Positions 7,283 to 13,817 of a DNA stretch of 17,312 bases are shown piece after piece. The stretch is from NCBI GenBank assembly GCA_947254045.1, contig CAMYBO010000012.1, positions 1 to 17,312 of the forward strand, read 5' to 3'. Both the position numbers and the translations under genes were made by a program. Position 1 is the first letter of the stretch. Each line of letters begins with the position of its first letter. The notes under the pieces were generated by a model. It saw only the letters and a program-made list of their open reading frames with translations, had not been told where the DNA came from and searched no databases. The DNA comes from an uncultured Granulicatella sp. Lineage in GTDB: Bacteria; Bacillota; Bacilli; Lactobacillales; Aerococcaceae.

Positions 7283-7947
7283 ATATAATACTCTTTCTCT
7301 TGTATATATTGATCCTTGTGATTATGTCTGCTGCTAGTTTTATGAATTTAAAAATAAAAAGTAAAGAGCATGGATTTGACCAACTGCACGATTGGTTCAA
7401 TCATTCTTTTTCGGATAAACCAGCGCGTTCTAAACCTCATCGCCCCAAAAATCAAAAAGTGGTAGATGTAGTTATAGAAGAGATGCCAGAAACAAAAGCG
7501 ACATTATCCCATACAGAGAAAATGAGACAACAATTTTTAAAGATAGTACAAGTGTTTCAACAATTTTCACCAGAGGACTATTCTTTATCCGTATTTGATA
7601 AGGAACTCATTCAAAGAGTGTCGATTATTTCTCCAGAAGAAATTGATACGATGAGAAGAAGTGCCATTTTAATTCATACTGAAAAATTAAAACGATTATA
7701 CTTAAATAATCCGAATTTACCAGAAGAATTGTTAGAATCTCTTCGAGCTTTTGTAGAAGAAATGGAAGCCATCCAATTACAGGAAGAAGAAGTTCAACAT
7801 ATGGGGTCAAAAGGCAATTTAGTCGTTGAAACCGTCAAAGGTGCAACAAATTATACAAAGAAAAATCGAGTGTTAAAACATCACTTACAATGGAAAAAAG
7901 CAATTGTCACAAGTGAAGTGTTGTCAAAACCAAAAAGTTTACGATAG
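7279..7947 (+). CDS. Unrecognised membrane-anchored protein coupled to floA
   Basis: This protein has 222 residues and I do not recognise its family. One hydrophobic segment at residues 2-22 (IILFLLYILILVIMSAASF) would anchor it, followed by a positively charged stretch (KIKSK), so the remainder should face the cytoplasm. Residues 45-60 are basic and Pro-rich. Residues 78-170 look helical and highly charged, with Gln/Glu-rich parts such as MEAIQLQEEEVQH. The C-terminus is strongly basic. The ATG overlaps the floA stop by four bases, and a terminator follows 14 bases after its TAG. It is therefore the last member of the nfeD-floA operon and probably works with the flotillin. It is much longer than the small YqfB protein found after floA in Bacillus. 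Confidence 0.8.
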   Translation: MNIILFLLYILILVIMSAASFMNLKIKSKEHGFDQLHDWFNHSFSDKPARSKPHRPKNQKVVDVVIEEMPETKATLSHTEKMRQQFLKIVQVFQQFSPEDYSLSVFDKELIQRVSIISPEEIDTMRRSAILIHTEKLKRLYLNNPNLPEELLESLRAFVEEMEAIQLQEEEVQHMGSKGNLVVETVKGATNYTKKNRVLKHHLQWKKAIVTSEVLSKPKSLR

Positions 7948-7960
7948 AAAGTATCGAAAG

Positions 7961-7989
7961 AAGGTTAGGTAGAAATACTTAGCCTTTTT
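7961..7989 (+). terminator. Rho-independent terminator of the nfeD-floA operon
   Basis: The arms GGTTAGGTA (7963-7971) and TACTTAGCC (7976-7984) form a nine-base stem with two G-U pairs around a GAAA loop. AA and TT extend it on either side, and a T-rich tail follows. Confidence 0.85.
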
Positions 7990-7995
7990 ATTTTG

Positions 7996-8004
7996 TGTTA
8001 AAAT
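7996..8004 (+). promoter_or_regulatory. Possible extended -10 promoter of the DUF2785-like gene
   Basis: TGTTAAAAT (7996-8004) fits an extended -10 element. The matching -35 position falls inside the preceding terminator and shows no consensus. The gene starts 25 bases downstream. Confidence 0.35.
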
Positions 8005-8028
8005 ATGCCTAGTAGAGAGGTGAATATC

Positions 8029-8844
8029 ATGTTAGAACAAGAAATGATTGCTCAGTTAAAAATAAAACAAGGGAATAAATTAGCATTAACACAAGAAGAA
8101 TGAGAATGGTTATGGGAGAATATAGGAAATCCGAATCCAGACATTCGAGATAACTTAGTTTTTAATTTATTTGGGCAATTTATTTTTGAGCAATGAATAA
8201 CAAAAGAACAATTACGTTGGCTAATTGAAAAAATAAATGTCACAAATCATTTGGAGTTTAGAATAGAAGAGACCGGTAGTGTAACGGCCTATCGTTCATT
8301 CTCAGCACTTGTCATGGGAATGATTTTACAAGTAGACGGGGATCAAACAAGTGGATATGACTCTTGTTTAAAAACTGCAGAGAGAACGAGTTGGATCCAA
8401 CATGGAATTCGTTATTTAAAAAGAGAAAAAGACAGAACGGGCTACGATGAGAAGCTAGGATGGGTACATGCATTTGCTCATGGTGCCGATTTATTAGGAA
8501 CCATTATTTCTCATCCGAATTGTACTCAAGAATATGTAGTAGAAGCATTAGAAGTCATTAGTGATATTTTTCAAAAGAGTAAACAACCATTTATAGATGA
8601 AGAAGAAAGAAGATTAGGATTAGCAATCTTTTTTGGGATAGAGTCTGGAAATCTTTCTCAAAAACAGTTGTGTGAGTGGATGAAAAAGCAAAGATTTGAA
8701 GAATTAGATGGAAGCCGTGAAAATTATTATCGTTTAGCAATGTATAAAAGTTTTTTAGCGACAATCTATTTTAGAATGGAGTCTTTAGACCTTTGGAAAA
8801 GTTCTTTGAAAGAGGAAATGATGATTATTTTCCAAGAATATTAA
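8029..8844 (+). pseudogene. DUF2785-like gene with two in-frame TGA codons
   Basis: From an ATG at 8029 with a good GAGAGGTG ribosome binding site, one reading frame runs 271 codons to TAA at 8844. It is interrupted only by TGA at 8101-8103 (codon 25) and TGA at 8194-8196 (codon 56). The sequence on both sides reads like one protein: LTQEE, then EWLWENIGNPNPDIRDNL, then LFGQFIFEQ, then ITKEQLRWLIEK. Next is a body with SFSALVMGMIL, GYDEKLGWVHAFAHGADLL and the helical C-terminus expected of the DUF2785 family (function unknown). There is no frameshift. Strictly, only the part after 8196 can be translated, from a TTG at 8251 that has no good ribosome binding site. I call it a pseudogene by default; readthrough of UGA is the alternative discussed in the findings. 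Other Trp codons in this frame are TGG. Confidence 0.75.
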
Positions 8845-8871
8845 AAAAACCACCGACACAGTGGTCGGTGG
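8844..8871 (-). terminator. Terminator read on the minus strand
   Basis: A perfect eight-base stem CCACCGAC (8850-8857) / GTCGGTGG (8864-8871) encloses a six-base loop. On the minus strand it is followed by seven T residues (plus-strand A-run 8843-8849). On the plus strand it is followed by A residues, so it should end minus-strand transcripts: those of the COG0523 gene, or of an RNA between 9103 and 8872. It starts right at the stop of the DUF2785-like gene. Confidence 0.75.
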
Positions 8872-9103
8872 AAAAAAGGATTTTGAAATATTTAACTTGG
8901 GAGGATAATATTTCTTATTTGGGAATGACTAAAGTATAGAGTGAAATTTTGAAAATTATATGAAGACTCCAATAAGAAAGTGAGAAGAATCTTTGGAGAA
9001 TGAAATAAAACAGATAAAAACTTTTATCACTGTAGCGGGGCTCATAGCAACCTTGCTACGGCTAGGAATGTTTTTTCTGTTTTATTGTAGTTATTTTACG
9101 AAA
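8872..9103. other. Structured intergenic region between two convergent genes
   Basis: No protein gene is visible. The strands 9004-9021 and 9070-9086 are complementary over about 17 bases (AATAAAACAGATAAAAAC with GTTTTTTCTGTTTTATT). They enclose a second stem, CTGTAGC (9030-9036) with GCTACGG (9055-9061). A smaller inverted repeat CTCCAA/TTGGAG lies around 8967-8998. On the plus strand a weak promoter (TTGAAA at 8883-8888, TAATAT at 8906-8911, 17 bases apart) precedes it. On the minus strand the terminator at 8871-8844 closes it. It may be a long 3' untranslated region of the COG0523 gene, a small RNA gene, or a small palindromic repeat element. Confidence 0.45.
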
Positions 9104-10195
9104 TTATTTATTTGTACAAGCGACAAAGCTTTCTCTTAATGTATCTTCTGGTAAGTTTTTACCGATAAAGACTAGAGTAGACTTACGCTCTGTATCGTTC
9201 CAATCACGTCCACGAGAAATATCAAAGCTCATTTGAACCCCTTGGAAAATGATTTGATACTCCAAACCTTCTACACTTAAAATTCCTTTATAACGATATA
9301 ATTCAGGCCCATAAATATAAACTAATTCATTCAACCATTCGTTAATATTCGCTAAAACAAGAGGTTTCTCTGTTTCAATGACAAATGAATTAATTCCACT
9401 GTGGTGGTGATGTTTGTGATGATGATGTCCATGATGGTGATCATGGTCGTGTTCGTGGTGGTGCTCTTCATCATGATGGTGGTGATCGTGTTCACCGTGC
9501 GCATGGGCATGTCCACATTCTTCGCAATATTCTTCTTCAGAATTTTCTTGCATTTCTAAAATTTTCTTTTCAGAAGCATAGAATAATTCAAGACCAAACA
9601 TATCTTTCATTTCTACTGGACGAGCATCTAAGTCTTGAATTTCTGCAAAAGGATTGATAGAACGAACTTCGTTAATCACTTTTGTATAAATAGTTTCATC
9701 TACTAAACTATGTTTTGACATAAAGATTTTGTCTGCAAAACCGACTTGTTTAGCTGGTTCAGTTTGATGAGTGGTTTGATATAAGAAATTTTTTGAATCG
9801 ACAACTGTTAAAACAGCATCTAAGATAAAGTGTTCATTTAAAAATGGTACATTGATAAATGTTTGAGCAATTGGTGCAGGATCTGCTAAACCAGTTGTTT
9901 CAAATAATACACGGTCCACTTTAATACCGTTTTGTTCTTTGACCATTAAAATAGATTTTAACATGTCTGCAATATCTGTACGAAGAGTACAGCATAAGCA
10001 GCCGTTATCCATTTGATAAATTTCTTCTTCTACATCTAAGACGAATTGGTGGTCGACACCAATTTCTCCAAATTCATTAATAACTACGGCAATATGTTCA
10101 CCGTGTTTTTCTTTTAATACTTTGTTAATGAGCGTTGTTTTACCTGCTCCTAAAAATCCGCTGACAATGGTTACTGGAATTTTACTACTCATCAT
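9104..10195 (-). CDS. COG0523 GTPase, zinc metallochaperone of the CobW/ZagA type
   Basis: This 363-residue protein has the G3E GTPase P-loop GFLGAGKTT (about residues 13-21), the metal-binding CxCC motif in GCLCC (65-69) and the switch region FETTGLADP (about 98-106). A very His-rich metal-binding loop lies near 222-266, followed by the CobW C-terminal domain. Such proteins deliver zinc to client enzymes during zinc shortage; Bacillus subtilis ZagA (YciC) is a Zur-controlled example. The Zur-like operator in the promoter supports zinc over cobalt. The start at 10195 (or the adjacent ATG at 10192) follows GGAGG by 5 (or 8) bases. The upstream ATG at 10207 overlaps that ribosome binding site and is not used. 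One oddity: the guanine-specificity motif reads SKHS where [NS]KxD is expected. Confidence 0.9.
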   Translation of the reverse strand: MMSSKIPVTIVSGFLGAGKTTLINKVLKEKHGEHIAVVINEFGEIGVDHQFVLDVEEEIYQMDNGCLCCTLRTDIADMLKSILMVKEQNGIKVDRVLFETTGLADPAPIAQTFINVPFLNEHFILDAVLTVVDSKNFLYQTTHQTEPAKQVGFADKIFMSKHSLVDETIYTKVINEVRSINPFAEIQDLDARPVEMKDMFGLELFYASEKKILEMQENSEEEYCEECGHAHAHGEHDHHHHDEEHHHEHDHDHHHGHHHHKHHHHSGINSFVIETEKPLVLANINEWLNELVYIYGPELYRYKGILSVEGLEYQIIFQGVQMSFDISRGRDWNDTERKSTLVFIGKNLPEDTLRESFVACTNK

Positions 10196-10218
10196 GATTT
10201 CCTCCATTCATGTAATTA

Positions 10219-10237
10219 AATCGGGATAATTACGATT
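10219..10237 (-). promoter_or_regulatory. Zur-box-like operator of the COG0523 gene
   Basis: The palindrome AATCGGGAT-A-ATTACGATT matches the Gram-positive Zur consensus (core TCGTAATnATTACGA) perfectly in the right half and with two changes in the left half. It lies immediately downstream of the -10 element at 10250-10245, covering the expected transcription start. Zinc-loaded Zur bound there would block transcription. Confidence 0.75.
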
Positions 10238-10244
10238 CTATTCT

Positions 10245-10272
10245 ATTGTATCATTGCAGGAAAAAATGTCAA
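10245..10272 (-). promoter_or_regulatory. Sigma-A promoter of the COG0523 gene
   Basis: Read on the minus strand, a perfect -35 TTGACA (10272-10267) and -10 TACAAT (10250-10245) are 16 bases apart. The Zur-like palindrome follows directly. Confidence 0.82.
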
Positions 10273-10327
10273 AATAAAAAACTGTTATTTTGATGGAAAA
10301 AGAAAATCAAACAGAAAATCCATTTTA

Positions 10328-10336
10328 TGGTATACT
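10328..10336 (+). promoter_or_regulatory. Extended -10 promoter of the rlmA operon
   Basis: TGGTATACT (10328-10336) is an extended -10 element about 35 bases before the rlmA start. No recognisable -35 lies 17 bases upstream, which is acceptable for extended -10 promoters. Confidence 0.55.
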
Positions 10337-10371
10337 GACAATTGAGAATAAATGGAGCAGGAGTGTGCATG

Positions 10372-11229
10372 ATGCAAAAGAAAATCGACTGGAGTCGAGA
10401 CTTTATACAAAAATATCAACAGTTATTTGCATGTCCCTATTGTCATGCAGCTATTGAAACAATAGACGGGTATAGTATGGTTTGTACGAATCGTCATCGT
10501 TTTGATATTAATAAAAAAGGAACGCTCCATTTGATGAAACAAAAAGCGAATGAGGATTATGATGCAGAGTTATTTATGCATCGTTATGGATTAGCGCAGA
10601 GTGGTTTCTTCAATCCGCTATTAGACGAAGTTTTGTCACTGATTCCAAAACAGGAGAATAAACTGATTGTTGATATTGGTTGTGGAGAAGGAAGCCCACT
10701 TGCTTATTTATCGTCATTTTTAGAAGATATTCCTTTAGTAGGGATGGATATTGCTAAGGAAGGAATTCTAGCTGCTAGTAATCATCACTCTCAAAAAGCT
10801 TTGTGGATTGTGGCAGATTTAGCGCAGCTGCCTTTTGAGGATAAATCCTGTGGTACACTCATTAATATGTTAACTCCATCGAATTATAAGGAGTTCAACC
10901 GTGTACTAGCACCAGGAGGAACATTCATTAAAATTATTCCTGGAAGTAACTATTTAATTGAATTAAGACAACAATTATATAAAAGTAACGAAGAAAAACA
11001 ACACTATTCGAATGAGGATATTGTCGAACGATTTAAACAAGAATATCCATCTATAAAAATGAAAGAAGTTTCGTATCAAGTAAAACTGACAACAGAAATG
11101 TATGAACACTTATTACAAATGACTCCTTTATATTGGGGAGCGAGTATTGAAGATCAAGAATATAGTAAAAATCATCCATTAGAAACCATTACGGTTCATT
11201 TATGGATATTAGTTAGAGAAAAGAATTAA
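10372..11229 (+). CDS. rlmA: 23S rRNA (guanine-N1)-methyltransferase, RlmA family
   Basis: This protein of about 285 residues has an N-terminal zinc-binding module: CPYC, then CTNRHRFD with a Cys and His spaced as in RlmA. The KKGTLHLM signature follows, then a class I SAM-dependent methyltransferase domain with motif I VDIGCGEGSPL near residue 97. A MLTPSNYKEFNRVLAPGG block follows, with the lysine-rich C-terminus. RlmA(I) methylates G745 and RlmA(II)/TlrB G748 in 23S rRNA helix 35; which applies here cannot be told. Two adjacent ATG codons (10369, 10372) lie 5 and 8 bases after AGGAG, and I prefer 10372. The frame extends upstream to a TTG at 10342 that has no ribosome binding site. It forms an operon with the next gene 13 bases downstream. 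Confidence 0.9.
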   Translation: MQKKIDWSRDFIQKYQQLFACPYCHAAIETIDGYSMVCTNRHRFDINKKGTLHLMKQKANEDYDAELFMHRYGLAQSGFFNPLLDEVLSLIPKQENKLIVDIGCGEGSPLAYLSSFLEDIPLVGMDIAKEGILAASNHHSQKALWIVADLAQLPFEDKSCGTLINMLTPSNYKEFNRVLAPGGTFIKIIPGSNYLIELRQQLYKSNEEKQHYSNEDIVERFKQEYPSIKMKEVSYQVKLTTEMYEHLLQMTPLYWGASIEDQEYSKNHPLETITVHLWILVREKN

Positions 11230-11242
11230 CGGAGGAACGAAC

Positions 11243-12598
11243 ATGGGATTAAAAGATTTATTCAAAAAACAAGAAACAGAAGAAACAGTTCAAGAAAAAC
11301 CAGCATTCAAACTAGGAGTAGAAGATGTTTATAAAATTAGTGACGACTCACTAGATCTTGTAGTAACAGGAAATCTTGAAGGAACCTTAAAAGTAGGGGA
11401 CTTTGTTTGGTTGACAAATCTTGGAGATGACAATGGAACTGTCACAGCTTCTGCAATTTACGCAATGGAAAATGCTCAGCGTGAAAAAGTATTTGAAGTT
11501 ACAAATGAACCAGTGGCCCTTTGGTTAGAAGATGCGATGCCTTTAGGAATTAAAAAAGGAACCGTATTACATGAAGAAGGTGCAAATAAGGAAGAAATTT
11601 ACAAAGCATTTGTCAATACACTAGGAAATGTCTTCGTGGGACGTCAAGAAGGTGTTTTAACACAAAGAGATATTGATACATTAAGCTTAGCGGATTTATC
11701 AGAAATTGCACGTGTATTTTTACTATACTGTCATATGAATGCTTCCCAAGAAACACCAGAAGAGCATACTGAAAATGTTGGCAAGATTGAACAATTAATG
11801 ATTGCTGTACGAGATAAATTATTACAAGCAGATGAGTTAGTAACGGTTTATTCTAAAAAAACGAAAGAACCTTATTTATTCTCTCAAACACAACAAAGAG
11901 AAGAAGGAGGGTTCATTTGTAGTTCTCCCATGATTTTCATTGCTCCGGTAGCGTATGAAGAAAGATTGGCTTCTCGATTTGCAGATACAGAAATTTTTGA
12001 ATTACGTCGCATTCAAAAAGGAGAAGACGGAAAAGGAATTGAGAATTTCTTCTTAGAAACTTTCTACCAAAATGGAGCGACAGGGGTTCATTTAGTAACA
12101 GAACAAACGTCTCTTGCAGCAGAAGGAATTATTGCAGCACCTGATTATACAGGAGTAGCAGAAGAAGAGATTCCAGTGACCAATCCTGATGTGATGAGAT
12201 GGATCTTGTTATTAGGTCAATTAGGATTTCCACAAACAGAAGAGCAAAAAATTATGCACGGCTTATACTATCGTTTCTTATGCTTGGAATTACCAAAAGC
12301 AAAATTCTTAACACCAATTAAATTAGAAAATGCCAATCCAAATGCTCAAATTGATTTACAAACTGGAGAAAAATTAAATGTTGCGATTTTACCAGGGAAA
12401 GATGAAAAAGAAGCAATGGTCTTCTATACAGATTGGAAGAGATTGAGAGAAATTTATGATGAAAGCTGGAGTGGTATGATTCAAACTTTATCTCAAGTAA
12501 CAAAAGCTTTCGATGTAGTCATTAACCCATCAGAAAATCCTGCTCTTGGTTGTTATGTTAATGATGAAATGTTTGAAGAAATGAAAAAAATAGATTAA
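11243..12598 (+). CDS. Two-domain protein: EF-Tu domain II-like barrel plus SseB-like domain
   Basis: This 451-residue protein has no signal peptide or membrane segment. Residues about 22-115 look like domain II of translation GTPases: VVTGNLEGTLKVGDFVWL, then a stretch resembling the EF-Tu ALWLEDAMPLGIKKGTVLH pattern, but with no GTPase domain. Residues about 130-330 are acidic and helical and I do not recognise them. Residues about 345-451 resemble the SseB N-terminal domain: LPKAKFLTPIK, VAILPGKDEKEAMVFYTDWKRL, then AFDVVINPSENPALGCYVNDEM. SseB-domain proteins are mostly of unknown function in Firmicutes. The ATG is seven bases after GGAGG and 13 bases after rlmA, so the two are cotranscribed. 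A role in translation is suggested by the context but not shown. Confidence 0.75.
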   Translation: MGLKDLFKKQETEETVQEKPAFKLGVEDVYKISDDSLDLVVTGNLEGTLKVGDFVWLTNLGDDNGTVTASAIYAMENAQREKVFEVTNEPVALWLEDAMPLGIKKGTVLHEEGANKEEIYKAFVNTLGNVFVGRQEGVLTQRDIDTLSLADLSEIARVFLLYCHMNASQETPEEHTENVGKIEQLMIAVRDKLLQADELVTVYSKKTKEPYLFSQTQQREEGGFICSSPMIFIAPVAYEERLASRFADTEIFELRRIQKGEDGKGIENFFLETFYQNGATGVHLVTEQTSLAAEGIIAAPDYTGVAEEEIPVTNPDVMRWILLLGQLGFPQTEEQKIMHGLYYRFLCLELPKAKFLTPIKLENANPNAQIDLQTGEKLNVAILPGKDEKEAMVFYTDWKRLREIYDESWSGMIQTLSQVTKAFDVVINPSENPALGCYVNDEMFEEMKKID

Positions 12599-12604
12599 TG
12601 AATC

Positions 12605-12642
12605 GAAGAGGAGTGTTCGAGTACGAATACTCTTCTTTTTTT
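12605..12642 (+). terminator. Rho-independent terminator of the rlmA operon
   Basis: The arm GAAGAGGAGTGTTCG (12605-12619) pairs with CGAATACTC plus the following TTC (12624-12635) around an AGTA loop. A run of T residues follows. It begins six bases after the stop of the 451-residue gene. Confidence 0.88.
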
Positions 12643-12659
12643 ATAAAATTTCTGATTAA

Positions 12660-13105
12660 AAAAAGTAAATCGACCATTGAAAGCTGGATTTACACTAGAG
12701 TTTAATGACCGTGAAGACGGAAATAAAGGATTACAAAGCATGTATGGTTTACAATCGGATGTAGCTACCATGGAACCTGCATTACGTTACCAAGCGATTC
12801 AATCAGGTGATATTCAAGTAACAGATGTTTATTCAACAGATGCAGAAATTTCACGTTACCAATTGAAAGTATTAGAGGATGATAAACAATTATTCCCACC
12901 TTATCAAGGGGCTCCTTTAATGAAACAAGAATTGTTGAAAAAACATCCTGAATTAGAAGGAATTTTGAATCAATTAGCTGGTAAAATTTCTGAAGAAGAA
13001 ATGAGCCAAATGAACTTTGAAGTAGGGGCAAATGGAAGACCTGCTGAAGACGTTGCTAGAGAGTATTTAGTGAAGATTAATCTTTTAAAACCGCATGAAT
13101 CGTGA
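12660..13105 (+). pseudogene. C-terminal remnant of an osmoprotectant ABC transporter substrate-binding protein
   Basis: The frame from about 12671 to the TGA at 13105 encodes about 140 residues matching the second lobe of the glycine betaine/carnitine/choline-binding domain (OpuC/OpuF type). Recognisable parts are FTLEFNDREDG, GLQSMYGL, TMEPALRYQAIQSG, VTDVYSTDAE, LEDDKQLFPPYQGAP and the C-terminal EEMSQMNFEVG. The family protein needs another lobe before this, and in Lactobacillales often a fused permease, so several hundred codons are missing. The only starts are TTG 12677 and ATG 12740, with no ribosome binding site, and an in-frame TAA sits at 12665. The terminator of the preceding operon lies directly upstream. 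It is a deletion remnant whose original stop and terminator survive. A functional fragment is unlikely. Confidence 0.85.
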
Positions 13106-13132
13106 GCGTACGATTCATGCGGTTTTTTATTT
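13087..13132. terminator. Bidirectional terminator between the osmoprotectant remnant and the tetR gene
   Basis: The arms at 13087-13102 and 13111-13126 form a 16-base perfect stem around an eight-base loop. T-rich sequence follows on the plus strand (13123-13136), and TTTT is read on the minus strand. The stem contains the stop of the remnant gene, and its right end abuts the tetR stop at 13127. Confidence 0.88.
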
Positions 13133-13687
13133 TTTAGAGAAAACTTCGCTAACGGCATTTGTTAGTGGGAATAAAAAGTCTGTTATTTCTTGAGGACTTT
13201 CTTTTTTACCGTGAGCAATCCATGTTTGACAAACACCAAATAATGCATTGGCTAAATAAACGCCACAATATTCTAAATCTGTTTCATTTAATGGGCGATT
13301 CGCAGAGCGTGTTAATATATCCGTTTTTAGTAAAATAAGCAGTTTATTGCGAAGAAAATTTTGAATTTCTTTTGTTCCATTTGTAGATAATAATGCGGCT
13401 AAAAGAGGCTCAGACTGTAAATATTCAAAAATTTCTAAAAGAACTTGCTGTTTGTTATCAACATATTTCCCGAATATATATTCTAGCTTATGAAATAGTC
13501 TACTTTGATAGTGATCAATCATGTCGTACTTATCTTTGTAATGCGTATAAAAACTAGAACGGCTGATTCCGGCTTCTTCGGCTAATTTTACCGTACTAAT
13601 TTGATCGAAAGGCTGTTCTGCTAGTAATTGTACCATGGCATTTTCAATGGATTGTTTTGTTTTTTGTCGTTTATTACTCTCTGTCAT
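13127..13687 (-). CDS. TetR/AcrR family transcription regulator
   Basis: This 186-residue protein has a classic N-terminal TetR DNA-binding domain. The helix-turn-helix covers about residues 28-52 (STVKLAEEAGISRSSFYTHYKDKYDMI). A helical ligand-binding region resembling the short TetR_C_8/DhaS-like class follows. The start ATG is preceded by AAGGAG. It is divergent from the YhgE/Pip gene, and palindromes lie in both promoters. It therefore most likely represses itself and that gene, responding to an unknown signal, perhaps membrane-active compounds, as is common for regulators beside such membrane proteins. Confidence 0.9.
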   Translation of the reverse strand: MTESNKRQKTKQSIENAMVQLLAEQPFDQISTVKLAEEAGISRSSFYTHYKDKYDMIDHYQSRLFHKLEYIFGKYVDNKQQVLLEIFEYLQSEPLLAALLSTNGTKEIQNFLRNKLLILLKTDILTRSANRPLNETDLEYCGVYLANALFGVCQTWIAHGKKESPQEITDFLFPLTNAVSEVFSKK

Positions 13688-13696
13688 AATATCTCC

Positions 13697-13726
13697 TTTA
13701 TAAACAGTTTTTACAAACTGTGTCTA
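13697..13726 (-). promoter_or_regulatory. Promoter of the tetR gene
   Basis: Read on the minus strand, -35 TAGACA (13726-13721) and -10 TATAAA (about 13702-13697) are 18 bases apart. The spacer is filled by the palindrome at 13704-13721. Confidence 0.6.
13704..13721. promoter_or_regulatory. Probable TetR operator 1
   Basis: ACAGTTT-TTAC-AAACTGT is a perfect inverted repeat with seven-base arms. It fills the spacer between the -35 and -10 of the tetR promoter, so binding there would give autorepression. Confidence 0.7.
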
Positions 13727-13743
13727 AAAATGAATTTTATTGC

Positions 13744-13771
13744 TTGACATCTGTTTTTACTGATGTATAAT
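13744..13771 (+). promoter_or_regulatory. Promoter of the YhgE/Pip gene, overlapped by operator 2
   Basis: A consensus -35 TTGACA (13744-13749) and -10 TATAAT (13766-13771) are 16 bases apart. The spacer carries a second inverted repeat (13747-13766) with arms ACATC and GATGT. It shares the core GTTTTTAC with operator 1. Occupation by the TetR protein would block this strong promoter. Confidence 0.78.
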
Positions 13772-13817
13772 TGATTTTATCAAAAATTAGACAGTGTGTA
13801 CAGAAAAGAGGAGTTAT

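Noticed and set aside
8101..8196. Genome-wide reassignment of TGA to tryptophan (code 4)
   Set aside because: All Trp codons in the intact genes of the window are TGG, and floA and ykoC use TGA as their stop, so full reassignment does not fit. Only leaky readthrough or decay remains.
12765..13158. Minus-strand open frames opposite the osmoprotectant remnant
   Set aside because: They are antisense shadows of a clearly recognisable plus-strand coding sequence and have no ribosome binding sites.
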